From Karstenula rhodostoma CBS 690.94 (lineage: Eukaryota; Ascomycota; Dothideomycetes; Pleosporales; Didymosphaeriaceae), in assembly GCA_010093485.1 (NCBI GenBank), contig MU001500.1, forward strand, positions 72,198-136,197: 64,000 nucleotides of DNA, written 5' to 3'. The position numbers and the translations under genes were made by a program. The notes beneath the pieces were generated by a model, which worked only from the letters and a program-made list of their open reading frames with translations, ran no database searches and was not told the origin of the DNA. Shown piece by piece: positions 11,485 through 23,782 of this stretch; the stretch's first letter is position 1; every line of letters begins with the position of its first letter.

Positions 11485-12165
11485 ATGAACCTCTCCGCCT
11501 TCCGACCGGTCCTCCGGCCGGCCAATGCCTCAAAATACCCCATCGCGAACGCGCTCCGACCAAACGCAGCGCTCCAACGAACCGTCACTCCCGCAACAGC
11601 CTCCCCGTTCTCATCCACATCCCGCATGATGAAGCGCAAGAAGGGCAAAGGCCCCGGCACAGACCCGCGAATCAGTACGTCGCCCACCCCCGTCCATCCC
11701 ATCCCATCCACACACGCCCACTCTCCATAGCGAAAGCATAGCTAACAAAATCCACCAGCCGCCATCCGCTACCACCTCTCGCACCCGCTCACCCCGCGCC
11801 CCCTCCACTTCTCCCGCCTCCGCGCCCTCCGCCACTGGACCATTCACCGCGCCTGGCTCCTATTCCTGCGCCGCCGCCGCTGGGCCGAGGAGCGCGACCT
11901 CGAGCGCCAGTACCAAGCCATGCGCTCCGCGTGCGAACACCTGCGCCTGATGGACGCCAACGGCAATTTGGTTTCTGAAGCCGAGGCTGGTGGGCAGGGC
12001 GCAGATCCGGGAGTCATTGGTTCAGGCGGGAAGGAGGTGGGGAGGCTGTATCGTGCGGCGATGCTGAAGAGAGGGGTGTGGGGGAGTGTGCCGGTGGAGT
12101 ATGCGCGGGCGCAGGTCGACTTTCCGGGGCGGGAGGGGTGGAACCATGCGTGGACGCGGGATTGA
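11485..12165 (+). CDS. MRPL28: Mitochondrial large-subunit ribosomal protein mL40
   Basis: Two exons, 11485-11674 and 11759-12165, joined in phase (GTACGT..CCAG), 198 residues. The N-terminus is Arg/Ala/Pro/Ser-rich without acidic residues, as in a mitochondrial transit peptide, followed by a basic MKRKKGKG stretch. The second exon carries the conserved block IRYHLSHPLTPRPLHFSRLR, then RALRHWTIHRAW, and a long charged helix (AEERDLERQYQAM). These are characteristic of the fungal mL40 family (yeast Mrpl28). It should act as a structural protein of the mitochondrial 54S subunit. Strongly GC-biased third positions, as in neighbouring housekeeping genes. Confidence 0.88.
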
Positions 12166-12926
12166 GATGGCGTATTGAGTCCGGGGGAGATGGGGATGGG
12201 AGGGCAAGGGGAAGATGTGTACGATACCGTGTTGCTAAGGATGTATTTCTAGAGCGGTGGCGTGGATCGGACCGGACAGGGCAGCGCAGACGGCAACTGT
12301 TGTATTATACTCCCACGCCTCATCAAGAGCGTCAAAGATAGACCAAGCAAGCACCCACGAACCCCTCGCCCCCATCCATGCCAAAAACTCGTAATTTAGG
12401 CTTCACCACTACCTCGCCATGCCAGTATCAACGTTACCAGCGCTCAACGTACAAAATATACATGCCAAGTCATTGAAAGCTGCTCACTGCATGTCACCTT
12501 TCCACGCAGAACCACAAGACCATGAAGGAGTGCACGATGACCACCCCGTCATCAATCGCAGGCGCACCGCATCCGGTGCGTCCACGCTGTTCTTAGACCA
12601 CTATACTATCGTACTTTCCCTTCCTTTCCTCTCAACCTCGAAGCAAAACGCACAAAAGTTCCCCCAAATATATCCATTAGAACCAGAAGCAAGCAAGTAC
12701 GTCCGCCCGACCGTCCGACTTTTGCTGTACCAAAACAAAGATCGAGATGGAGGAGAAAAGAAAAGGAAAGGGAAAAGGCTATGCCGTTGACCGCTTAGCA
12801 ATTCAAGCACGAGGGAAACAAAACAGAGATGAAGCAAAAATGGAAAATGCGCCGTGAGAACTCCGCCGGATGCAAACAGTAGATGGATGGATGGATGAAT
12901 AGACGCTCGCTGCACATGCTGAGGGC
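12166..12926. other. Convergent 3' flanks of mL40 and rho2
   Basis: The two genes converge here, so this holds two 3' UTRs. ORFs up to about 120 residues occur on both strands but have low-complexity or unrecognisable sequence. No RNA gene seen. Confidence 0.6.
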
Positions 12927-14045
12927 TCACATGATGACGCAGCAGCCGCCGCTCTCCTTCTTGTCCGTGGACAAGAGCGCCGCGCGCGTTGCAGCTTCAA
13001 AAACGTCGTCGACGCCGTCGCCCGTCAGCGAGGAACACTCGAGATACTTGCGCGCGCCGATGACCTCCTTCATGTCGGAGCCGGCTTTTGTAGTCGTGAA
13101 CTTAAGCGACTTCTTGCGCATCTCCTCCTGCGCGAGCGGGTCTTCGCGAAGATCTTTCTTGAGCCCGACTAATATGATGGGCACGCCTGGGCAACGTTCC
13201 CGCGCCTCCTCGGCCCACTTGTGCTTAACGTTCTCTAGGGAGTCGGGCGAGTCAACGGAGAAGCCTATTAGGATGACGTGCGCTTTGCTATATGCAAGAG
13301 GCCGTAGGCGTTCGTAGTCTTCTTGTCCTGCGGTATCCCATAAAGCGAGCTGGACAGACTTGCCGTCTACTCTACAGTCGGTGACGTAGTTCTCGAAGAC
13401 GGTCGGAACGTAACGCTGCGGCGAGCCATTAGCACCCGATGAATGTGACGTTGCCGATCGCGAGACCCACTGTAGGAAAGTAACCAAGCGTGAAGACGCT
13501 TAGGAGACTGGTTTTACCGCACGCTCCGTCTCCGATAATAACGAGCTTCCTGTTATTTTACTTTGATTAGCCAATGCACCGACATGTTTCAACAATCGAA
13601 ATGTCAAACAGGCGAAAGCCGAGAAATCACGGGGAGACGTCTCATCCGATAAAAAAGATATCGAATGAAGTCAAAATCGACAAGCTGCGATGGAGGGTCG
13701 ACATGGGGACCTAGTCGGTGCGCTATTTTTGGAAACGCCAATGCAGGTTGTCGCGCACGACGCAGGTCTACTGCAACGTCCAATAAATGCTGCCGGCGAT
13801 CCCCAACGACGCAATGGGGGAAAGTCGCGGGTAGCATGCAATAGTGTGCGTTGCGCAAGTAATGAAAAACGTGCAGGAGCGTGTGGGAGCGCCGAGGTGG
13901 GGAGACGTTGGACAGAGCTGACGAAAACGAGACTGGAGACCGGAGCGGGAGAAGGAGTGCGGACTTGCTGACGGCGGACGGACGCAATGACAAAGCGAGA
14001 GAGGCGTACGTACCTGCGCATCACGGGCTCTCCATTTTGGGCCAT
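12927..14045 (-). CDS. rho2: Rho-family small GTPase Rho2
   Basis: Three exons on the minus strand: 14014-14045 (11 N-terminal residues), 13471-13549 and 12927-13415, giving 199 residues. Introns are 464 bp and 55 bp, both GT..AG and in phase. Motifs: P-loop GDGACGKTS, switch I VPTVFENY with the effector Thr, switch [15 protein letters not shown], and a C-terminal CVIM box for prenylation. The blocks [20 protein letters not shown] and [20 protein letters not shown] are typical of fungal Rho2 rather than Rho1 (which lacks the [10 protein letters not shown] form). Rho2 acts at the plasma membrane in cell-wall and polarity signalling, known from fission yeast and Aspergillus. The long first intron is unusual for this window; the start is fixed by the standard Rho2-like N-terminus joining cleanly to KLVIIGDG. 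Confidence 0.9.
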
Positions 14046-15064
14046 GATCGAACAGGCGTGCTGAGGGATCGAGGATATGCAGCGAGCGGAGTGGTCGCTG
14101 ATGCGGCCGGCGGCGGTATGCGATGTGGACGATGCGCGCTCTCAGCAAAGAGGTCGCGTTCCGGGAAGGGAGCTGCTGCGGCGCGAGCACCTGTCGACGG
14201 TGTGGAGGGCGCGGTAGCGAGCAGCGACGGGGTGGGACAAACGAGGGGCCGGGGCGTCGGTGAGGGAGGAGTCGCGGGCGGAGGTGGTGATGGTGAGACA
14301 GCAAAGGTCGTCGGTGTGTGCACAATCGGAGTGGAGTGTACAGGGAGCGAGCGACTGGACGAGCGGCGTGGAGAAGCTGCGATGGGGTGGTGTGGTGGAG
14401 TGCGTGTGTGAAGCGAGTGGAGAGAGGAGAGAGGAGGCGCGCGGTGGGATGTCACTTGGGGAAGCGGCGAGGATTTATGGGTGGCTGCACGCACGGGTGA
14501 ATTGCAAGCGGCGACTAGCGGAGGAGGGAGCGGACGGAGGGTGTCGGTGCAAAGGGTCGCGGGTCGTGGGTCGTGGGTCGCGGGTCGTGGTGCACTGGTA
14601 CAGACAGGCGCTGAGGCTGAGGCTGAGCGAACCGGCGCGGAACTGCAGGCGCAACCCGGTGCTCTCGCTCTCGCTGTGCTTGGCATCGACACTAAGCTAA
14701 CGCGTTCTATGGGCAACGCGGCAACGCCAGCGCCAACGCCCGACACCTCTGCAATATCACGATCCACCACAGCGAGCACCCCGCGACGAGCACCGGCGCG
14801 ATAGAGGCGCTGCTGCCCATTCTTTCCGACCGCACGCGAACTCGACCACACACTCGCTCGCCCCGGCCCGCGAAGTGAGTACTGCACGCCCAGAGCGGGG
14901 GACTGCTGCCGCCGCCGACCTTTGCTTGTCACGGCTCACGCCCCAGGCCTCACGCCCCAAGCTGCCGCTGCTACACCCGACGACCGCCTGCACCGCGGGC
15001 CCTCGACAGCTGCTGACTCTACCAGCACGCCCGCCCCGCCCCCATCCTCTCCTCCCTCGCGTCC
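14046..15064. promoter_or_regulatory. Bidirectional GC-rich promoter region, rho2/nst1
   Basis: About 1 kb between two divergent genes, strongly GC-rich. It contains short direct repeats, for example GGGTCGTGGGTCGTGGGTCG near 14560-14590 and CTGAGG units near 14613. Long open frames exist here on both strands only because stop codons are rare in such composition; their products are low-complexity. I take it as shared promoter and leader sequence. Confidence 0.6.
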
Positions 15065-18000
15065 ATGGCCCAAGGCACGCGGACGGCCGCCGCGCCGACG
15101 GCACCTTCCAACGGCGTCGCGGGCACCCATGCGGCCCAGCCCTCCGTCGTGAATCGCAAGAAGCAGAAGCGGCGGGAGAAGGAAGCCGCGAAGAAGGCAG
15201 CCGAGGCGCAGAAGCAGCCCGCGGGCCCCGTCAAGAACGGCATGCCGCAATCTGCCTCGCAGCCCGCCCAGCACCACCACGCGCCGCCCGCCCACCAGCA
15301 GGCGCCGCAGTATGCAGACGTCGACTACCAGGCCGAGTTCGACGACGACGGCACCCCGCACGACGAGGAGGGCGACTTCTACTCGGACGAGGCCGACGAC
15401 GGCTACTACGACGAGCAGGGATACCCAAATGGCCACTACGAGCCTCCCTACACTTCGCGCCCGCCGCCCGGCAGCGTGGGCAAGAAGGCGAAGAAGAAAC
15501 CAAAAGCCCTGCCGCCGCCACAGCCCGCATATCACAACCCTCCGTTACGACCAGGTCCCCACACGCGCAAGTCCAACCCCAACACGAACAGCCGCATATG
15601 GAACACCACAACCCAGGAAGAGCGGGAGCGCATACGCGAGTTCTGGCTGTCGCTGGGCGAGGACGAGCGCAAGTCGCTGGTCAAGATCGAGAAGGAAGCG
15701 GTCCTGCGCAAGATGAAGGAGCAGCAGAAGCACTCGTGCAGCTGCACCGTCTGCGGGCGCAAACGGACAGCCATCGAGGAGGAGCTAGAGGTGCTGTATG
15801 ATGCATACTACGAGGAACTGGAGCAGTATGCGACCCACCGCACATCCGCCGGTAACCTGTTCTCCCATGCTAATTACGGTTTTGCGTCCAGGGCCCCACG
15901 CCCCATCATGCCGACCCACGCCCCGCCGGGCAACTACAGCGACCCCGAGGAGTACTCGGGTGACGAAGAGGAGGGAGATCAAGACTACTCGAATAGTGAG
16001 ATATCATCCGAGGAGGACTACAGCGAGGAAGAGCGAAGCTTACCACCGCCCGAAACTGCAGATTTTCTCCGGTTCGGCAATAGCCTACAAGTAAAAGGTA
16101 TTGCATCTGTCATGTCGCTGTTGCGGGAGAGACTGATGCATTCTCCAGGCGGAATCCTCACCGTGGCCGACGACCTGCTGAAGAACGATGGGAAAAAGTT
16201 CATCGAGATGATGGAGCAGCTCGCGGAGCGGAGGATGCAGCGGGAGGAGGAGGCACAATACCAAGCTCATCCGTCCATGTACCGAGGAGGCCCCCACAAT
16301 TCGCACCACAACCCACCGCCGGAAGAAGACGACTTCGATGAGGAGGAGGAGGACGAGGAAGGTTACGAGGACGGGGACTACGAGGATGACGAGGAAGATG
16401 AAGAAGTGCGTACATATGACGCGCCGTGATGTCTGTTACTAATAGAAACAGGACACGATGACCGAGGAGCAGCGAATGGAAGAGGGAAGGCGCATGTTCC
16501 AAATATTCGCCGCACGCATGTTTGAGCAGAGGGTCCTTCAAGCCTACCGTGAAAAGGTCGCAAAGGAACGCCAGGAACAACTCTTGCAGGAACTTCTGGA
16601 GGAAAACCAGCAACAGGAGCTCAAGGACGCCAAGAAAGCCAAGGAAGCTGCGAAGAAGAAGGAAAAGAAAGAGAAGCAGAAGCAGCAGAAGTTGGAAGAA
16701 AAGGCGCGCAAGGAAGCTGAGCAAGCGGCGAAGGAGGCTGAGCTCAAGGCAGCAGAAGAGAAGCGACAAGAGGAACAGCGGAAGAAACGGGAGGAGCAGA
16801 GGAAGAAGAAGGAAGCCGAGCGCAAAGCGCAAGAGGAAGAGAAACAGCGCAAGGAAGCCGAGCGACTCAGGCGACAACAAGAGGAACGCGACCGGCAACA
16901 GGAGGCTGAGCGGAAGGCGCGAGAGCACAAGCAGCAGGAGAAAAAGGCCCGAGAGGAAGCCAAGCGGAAGGAGCGCGAGGAGCGTGAAGCGAAGGAGAGG
17001 GAGGCCAAGGAGAAGAAGGCTCACGACGAAAAGGACCGGCGAGATCGTGAGGCCAAGGCGAAAGCAGAAAAGGAACGGGTGCGGAAAGAAGAGCATGCCG
17101 CTACTCAGCCTGCCGCTGTGCCAGCGAAGAAGAACTCGCAACCTGTTGCTGTGGCTCTGCCACCTCAGCTGCTGAAGCAAACTTCTTCGACGGGAATACC
17201 CTCGCCCCACGTAACACCCGCCGTGCCAAAAGCGCCCACTCCGAGCAGACCACGTCAAAGTTCGCAACAGGGCTCGCACGGATCATCTCCGAAACCCTCG
17301 AGCAAATCAATGTCGCCTTCCTCCCAAGTGCAGGTCCCTATTGTTCCCAGGTCGATCCTTACCAAACCCCCGACCTCGCAACAGCATACCCCGGCACCTC
17401 CAACGCAACCAACATCGCCCATGCCACCGATAGGCCCACCGCCTGGAATGCCTATACCTCCAGGCATGGGTATGGGGAACATGCCGCCTGGTCTGAATGG
17501 TTTTCCCGGACAGATGCCAGGCATCATGGGTCCCGGTCGCAACATGCCAATGTTCCCTCTCCAGCCTGTCGCGCAGCCTTTCCGCGGTTTCCCACCCCCA
17601 GGCATGCATGCACCAAACCCTATGCCAATAGGTCGAGGATTCCCTATGGATGGACCACCTCCCGGTTTTGGACCAATGCAAGGGTTCCCCACTCCCACTC
17701 ACCCTCCCGGCTTTGGTATGGGGATGCCCTCCCACTCGCGGCAGACTTCGGGATCGTTTGGCAAGCAGGACGCCGACAGCCCTATCGGTCCACCAGGAGC
17801 ACACCCCATCCAGCGGCCAGCGCCTATCCAGCGTCCATCCAGCACCAAGCCTCACGATGATGGCATGGGCCGCGACTTGGATGAGCTCGCAAACCATCTA
17901 GGGAGCAAAGCTCTGTTGGACGACGCAGAAGATCTCGACCTTGATGAGTTCAACCCCACTGCGGCGCGCAGGAGGAGCACTCAACCTGCACATGGCTCAC

Positions 18001-18626
18001 TGCGAGGAGCGCCACTTGGCTTTGGATTTGTCGACATACCAGGCCCACCTCGACCCGACATTCCCGGCCCATTTGCAGGCTCGAACAATGCCAGTGTCTG
18101 GGGAACCCCACCGATGGGCGGTATGCCTTTCTCAATGCCCGGTGCAGGCTGGGGCACCTCGCCAACGTCGAACCTCTTCAGCAACCCGTTCCCCATGATG
18201 TCAGCACAGCGACCGCACGAACAGCGCGGACCGGGTGAGCAGCGACTTGTCTGGCTTCGACGCATAGTATGTTCGACTTGCAAGATGCTCTCCATGCGAC
18301 AGCCTGGTGCCGACGGTTACATGGACGCTCAGGAGGTCCACAGCCACATCGAATCCGCGCGGGGCCCGAACGAGCCGTCTGTGGGCATGCTGGAGATCAA
18401 GGAGGCATGTGACATCATCGGCGACCACAACAACGGCAGCGGATCCCTCGAGTACAAGGAGTCGCCGCCCGGACACCTGAGCCACATCAAGTTTGTCGAT
18501 GCCGGTGCGGTTCCGCCACCCACGCTCGGCGAGATCGGTAGCCCCGTTCCCTCGCACAGCGTGCCGGTAGGGGGGGGCTTTGGCGCGGGCAGGCCGTTTC
18601 CGGGCCTCGGGCCGCAGGCTTTCTGA
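15065..18626 (+). CDS. NST1: Stress response protein Nst1
   Basis: Two exons, 15065-16405 and 16452-18626, with a 46-bp intron, giving about 1,171 residues, normal for filamentous-fungal Nst1. Order: basic segment ([14 protein letters not shown]), acidic stretch, conserved Nst1 core ([20 protein letters not shown], then a cysteine cluster [12 protein letters not shown]), acidic runs before the intron, a highly charged Lys/Glu/Arg coiled coil over about 16540-17110, a long Pro/Gly/Met-rich disordered region, and a conserved C-terminal block (VCSTCKMLS...[14 protein letters not shown]). Yeast Nst1 is a negative regulator of salt tolerance that interacts with the splicing factor Msl1 and associates with P-bodies. 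The mechanism in moulds is not established. Confidence 0.9.
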
Positions 18627-20970
18627 TTCTCTTCTTCTCTCGCGTCATTCTCAATATCCCCTTTCTAGCTGGATGGAGCTTGGACATGGTTTGTTGTCGG
18701 CGGGACAAGGATTACTTACTGGGCATCTCAGATGGGCTGTTGTGTAGTTCTACTCACAAGTACTAGCGTCCCGGCCTTTGCCCGGACTGCTTAGCCCAAA
18801 AGAAGATTATTACTCTTGTTATGATGTTCTATCTGTTGGTGAGGTGTTGCGGTGACTTGCGGCGTGACGGTGGGGTGATTTCGGCGTCGTGCTGTTTAGG
18901 CTAAGTGGTAGATGATCAACGTGAGTTGAGCTGAGGTCCACGGCCCCCTTGGTTTGATAAGTATGGTCAGGTCACCCGGCATGGGTCATCCCTTGTTCCT
19001 GCGAAGTCGCTGGAACTACATAATACAGTCGGGCTAGTGACGCAGGGTTAAAGAGATCTATCTCTGTGTTCTTTGATGCAACAACTAGGTTGGCAGTAGA
19101 TGTGACTTTGGGCGTGATTTCGTGCAGTGGGGTAGATCTGGGTAGGGCGGCAGGTGTCTCTGGCATAGGGAAGGTGGGCTGGTATTGTATAGATGTCTGG
19201 GGATGCTGGAATAGCAGCTATTTGGCCAGCTACGGGTTGGCGCACGCTGCGACCAAAAAGCCGAAATATGGGCTGGACTTGTAGAGTGCGGAGAGACGAA
19301 GAATACAAATGCAACTCGATGATAGGAGGCTATGGTACTGAAAGACCGCGGTATTGCTGAGGGGTACTACAAGGAAGTCGTGTTCGAGAAGAACGAGGCT
19401 TGATTTGATACGGCAATGTCGCTTGGGGGCACTGAGATAGCAGTGATTCCTCCTGCGCAAGAATGTTGTCCATTCGACGACTCTACATATGGGCGACGTT
19501 TAAGAGACGTTGGGGAATGACAGCCCATTGATACTGCCCTCGCCGTCTCTGAGCGACCATGGAGAGTTTTGAGAGCGCACGGTTGACAGAAGTGGTGTAG
19601 AAATTCAGTTCGTATCATATAGTACTCTGGTCTGTCTGACTAACGAGGCACGAGGCAATGATGAAGTTAATCTCGTGGTTATAGGGAAGACCCTACTCGG
19701 AGTTAGACTGTTTATGATTCAGATGATGGATATCAGAAACCAGTGCATTGTAATCTGAATTGCTATTCTACGGAAGCGGGGAGGAAGATTTAGATCATCT
19801 GAATCCTCCCTTACTTCCTGTGATTTTCTAATTGTTAACATAAACCACGAAGTAGTGTCCCATAAAGCGATAGACAAAAATATGGACTACAACTGCCACC
19901 TAATAGTAACAGAAAATGAAGCGTTGTAGATGGATGCGGAATTATACCCTTAACTTTTAGCTATATTACTGTACGGATGAATTACAAGGATATGGAAGCG
20001 TGAGGTACTACAGGATCGATTATCTTTAAGATATGTTACGAATAATCGATATGAGAGGACACATTGCCATCGTTTCTACGTTCTACTTCCGACTCCTGTG
20101 TTTAGGGGCTGGGGCGACTTAGTTGCACGTATGTCAAAACTTCCCCCTTGACTCACCTCCCCCCCTCACCACCCACAATATCCAAACGGGACCTCATGCG
20201 CCACCGTGTAAAACAAAAAAGAAATCCGTGCGCATGTAGGGCTTGCAACGTCCTAGACGAGCATTCTACTCCACTTGGCGAGTAGTCTAATTCGATATAT
20301 CGGGAACTGCGCTGCGCCACAGCTTGGGCTTGGCCCGCTGTTAGCGCAGCGCCAAGCGGGTAGCGTAGCGGGCGGAAGCGTCGCCGGTTGAGGCGGTGCA
20401 GTGCCGAGTACTGTGGCTGTGGCAATGCAACGTCATTGTGAGGTTAGTTGTGGAGAGCTTGTTGGTAGCAGGCGCGCGGGTGGTAGATTGTCAGCGTGGA
20501 GAATTGGATGGTCCGATATTGGTTTTTTGGTCCGCGGTGTCGATGGCGGGATTGTGGGGACGGTACATGTGAATGAAGTCGATGATTCATGGGGAGGAGT
20601 GAGAACAGGAACTAACAACGAGTGAACGATCTGGAAAAGCTATGCAAGTAGACGGGAATTCTCGATGCATTTCCACCCCGAGGATGCAGCTGAGGCGTGG
20701 CTTCATTTCCTGATTATGTCAGCGCATGGCTGCACCTGAAATAGCCTAGCGCAACTCACGTCGACATGATTGGGCACCCGGCGGTGAGATGCGGCTCAGG
20801 CTGGCGTGGTGGGGTCATCCACTCCATCCATGCACCAGGGACTCTCCCCGCCTGATTTCCTCTCTTCTGTTAGACTAGTTCTGTTTCTTTATTCTGCTGC
20901 ATACACGATACCCGCCTTTTTAATCCCTTCTTGCTGCCATTGCTCTGTACAGACATTGATTGCTCACACC
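18627..20970. other. Long intergenic region, 2.3 kb
   Basis: No gene I can support. 19600-20100 is relatively AT-rich. Around 20309-20352 a hairpin-prone segment has arms GCGCTGCGC (20309-20317) and GCGCAGCGC (20344-20352) plus overlapping GCTTGGC/GCCAAGC arms. Short ORFs on both strands have no recognisable features. The last 170 bases (pyrimidine-rich, CCATCC) look like the leader of the next gene. Confidence 0.55.
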
Positions 20971-22919
20971 ATGTCAAATCCCATCGTCGACGCCGTGCAG
21001 AAGCACCCCGCGCCCGAGGGGCTCAAGTACACATACGGGACTGCTGGAGTAGGTGCGAACCTTGGTTGGGTGATTGAGCAATGGCTGACGCAGAGAAGTT
21101 TAGGACAAAGGCGTGAGTTTGACGAATGCACGAATGCACTCTCCAACACGGACACAGCGTGCTGTTGCGAGCACCTTCATCCCGCTTGCAATCGGCTCAA
21201 CCTGCACCGCGCTGCTCTCGCTCGCACTTCCACCCTGGTCCACCCCGCCTCAGACAGACAAACTCCACGGCGTGAACCCAAGCTTACGGATGCAGCGACG
21301 TCCTCGACTCGGTCCTCACGCGCGTGGGCCTGGTCGCTGCGCTGCGGTCGCGCTCGCTCAAAGGAAAATGGATCGGCGTCATGATCACGGCGTCGCATAA
21401 CCCGCCCGAGGACAACGGTGTGAAGCTGGTCGAACCGCTGGTGGGTGCTGGCATTCTGCACAAGCGAGGCTGGAGCTAATGACGGCAGGGCAATATGCTG
21501 CAGGAGGAGTGGGAGGTCCTCAGCACCGAGATGGCCAACAAGGCCAACGGCGACGAGGTGCTGCAGTACTACCAGGACATCGCCGCAAAGTACAGGATCG
21601 ACCTCGACGGCCCCGCCCGCGTCGTCATCGCCAGGGACACGCGCGCGTCGGGCGCCCGGCTACTGGGCTGTGTGCAGGACGGCCTCAAGGCGGCGGGCGC
21701 AGAGGTCAAGGACTACGGCTTCCTGACCACGCCGCAGCTGCACTACATGGTGCGCTGCCTGAACACAGAGGGCACCAAGGACGCCTACGGCACGCCCACC
21801 GAGAAGGGCTACTACGAGAAGTTCGGCGCCGCCTTCAAGACGGCGCTCAAGGGCAAGAAGCCCCAAGGCAGCTTGACCGTCGACTGCGCCAACGGCGTCG
21901 GCGGACCCAAGCTGGTCGAGCTCATCAAGTATCTGCCGCCCAAGGGCGAGGCGCTCGACATCCACGTCGTCAACGACAACGTCATCAAGCCGGAGAGCCT
22001 CAACGTCGACGTAAGATACGTTCCACGCACTTCATGATACGCATACTGACAAACGCAGTGCGGCGCCGACTTCGTCAAAACCAACCAGCGCGCGCCGCCC
22101 ACCTCCAAGACTGGACCCGGCGACCGCTGCTGCTCCCTCGACGGCGACGCCGACCGCGTCGTCTTCTACTTCAAGGACACCTCCAACGTCTTCCGCCTGC
22201 TCGACGGCGACCGAATCGCCACGCTCGTCGCTTCCTTCCTCGGCGATCAGGTCCGCCTCGCCGGCCTCGCCGATTCCATCAAGATCGGCGTCGTGCAGAC
22301 CGCCTACGCAAACGGTGCCGCAACCCAGTACGTCGAGCAGCACCTCAGGCTCAAGGTCGACTGCACCGCCACGGGCGTTAAGCACCTGCATCATGCCGCC
22401 GAGAAGCTCGACATCGGCGTGTACTTTGAGGCCAACGGCCACGGCACGGTGATCTTCTCTCCGGACACTCTCGACACCATCGCACAGTACGAGCCCAAGA
22501 ACCCCGGCCAGGCCGAGGCTCTCTCCGTCCTTCGCGCGTGCATCGATCTCATCAACCAGTCTGTCGGCGACGCCCTCTCTGACGCCCTCCTCGTCGAGGT
22601 CGTCCTCGCACACAAGAACTGGGGCCCCCAGGAGTGGCTGTCGACCTACACCGACCTGCCCAACCGCCTGCTCAAGGTCCTCGTCTCGGACCGCACCATC
22701 TTCAAGACCACCGATGCAGAGCGCAAACTCACCTCCCCCGAAGGCCTGCAGAAGCAGATCGACGCCGAGGTCAGCAAGGTGCGGCAGGGTCGGAGCTTTG
22801 CGCGCGCGAGCGGAACAGAGGACGCGGTGCGCGTGTATGCGGAGGCGGCGACGAAGGCCGAGGCGGAGGATTTGGCGAGGAAGGTCGCGGAGCTGGTCAA
22901 GCAGGCGGGGAGCTCGTAG
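20971..22919 (+). CDS. PCM1: Phosphoacetylglucosamine mutase
   Basis: Converts GlcNAc-6-phosphate to GlcNAc-1-phosphate in UDP-GlcNAc synthesis (chitin, glycoprotein and GPI precursors), in the cytosol. Five exons: 20971-21048, 21096-21112 (a 17-base micro-exon), 21296-21440, 21489-22010, 22059-22919; 540 residues, normal for AGM1/PCM1. Motifs: YTYGTAG + KFRTKAD across two introns; active-site serine loop [15 protein letters not shown]; metal-binding loop [10 protein letters not shown]-terminal phosphate-binding loop [15 protein letters not shown]. Without the micro-exon the conserved FRTKAD cannot be formed, so it must be spliced in. Strong GC3 bias suggests high expression. Confidence 0.93.
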
Positions 22920-23584
22920 GGCGGGCTGCCGTTAAACTTGGGCGTGCCGTTGCTGTTTCGGCCTTAGGAAAAACAAGGGGTATTGCTATGTGTGGGATGA
23001 GGGATGAGGATGACAAACAAAAGTTCGTCCGTATTCGAATCAATGAAGTAGACTACGTAAACGCGGTGTTCGTGACTTTGCACGTGATCCATGCCCGACA
23101 CTCCTACACATATGCGTACGCAAGAGGAGGGCTAAACGGACGCTCAAGTATAACTAGCGCGTTACTTAACAGTACAAGATCTCTATCTCATCTTCCCTAA
23201 ATATGTCCCAGAGTATAGCTCGCGATAGAGTAGGAATCTATGATTTAATATCATAACATCTACTCGTCTTCTTGATAAGATAAAAGGGACATACTACTAC
23301 CACAGTACAACGTAGCTGAGGTGAGGGAGGGAGATAAAAATAGAAGTTGGAGACTAATACCACTGATGTGTATTATAGGGGTTAGCGGGACCAAGTGGTA
23401 GGGTAACAAGAGTGAGGCGGCGCAGAGTAACGAGACGAGGGAAGTTCGCTGCATGTTGACGTGTCACGTCAACCAGACGTCCGATCTGCAACCTGCTGGT
23501 ACTTTTCAGACAGCAGCATGCGGAAAAACGCATGTTACACGGAGTACTGGGCTAGAGCTTGGGGAGGGCGATGGGGACGTTTAT
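22920..23584. other. Intergenic, 3' flank of PCM1
   Basis: No gene seen; moderately AT-rich between 23150 and 23350, without a definable element. Confidence 0.55.
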
Positions 23585-23782
23585 CGTATGGTTTCACATA
23601 TAAAGGTTCCGGCTATAGGTGCGCTTTGGCTTTTGGAGGTAAAGCTTTGATTATCTCAAGTATAGTAGTACTAGGCCTACATATAACGTATAGAGAGCTG
23701 TATCTATAGCTAAATACAGTGATCGCTCTATTTCTAGGACAGAGGCACCTGTGACCGGAACCCTTATCTGTGAAACTATACG
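23585..23782. mobile_element. 198-bp inverted-repeat element, MITE-like
   Basis: Arms of 38 bp, 23585-23622 and 23745-23782, are reverse complements at 32 of 38 positions; five of the six differences are transitions. The outer end reads CGTATGGTTTCACATATAAA. The 122-bp interior is AT-rich and non-coding. The word GGTATGGTTTC recurs just outside the right end (23782-23792), resembling the left end. Different in sequence from the element at 10794, so a second family. Confidence 0.65.

Noticed and set aside
11391..11741. 116-residue plus-strand ORF over mL40 exon 1
   Set aside because: Wrong frame; shadow of the real exon.
14021..14932. 303-residue minus-strand ORF between rho2 and nst1
   Set aside because: Pro/Ser/Arg low-complexity translation of GC-rich promoter DNA, overlapping rho2 exon 1; no domain.
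16200..17279. 359-residue Leu-rich minus-strand ORF that looks like a membrane protein
   Set aside because: Antisense of the Lys/Glu coiled coil of Nst1 (AAG/GAG read as CTT/CTC), so an artefact.
21479..22381. 300-residue Arg-rich plus-strand ORF
   Set aside because: Frame-shifted shadow of the phosphoacetylglucosamine mutase exons.
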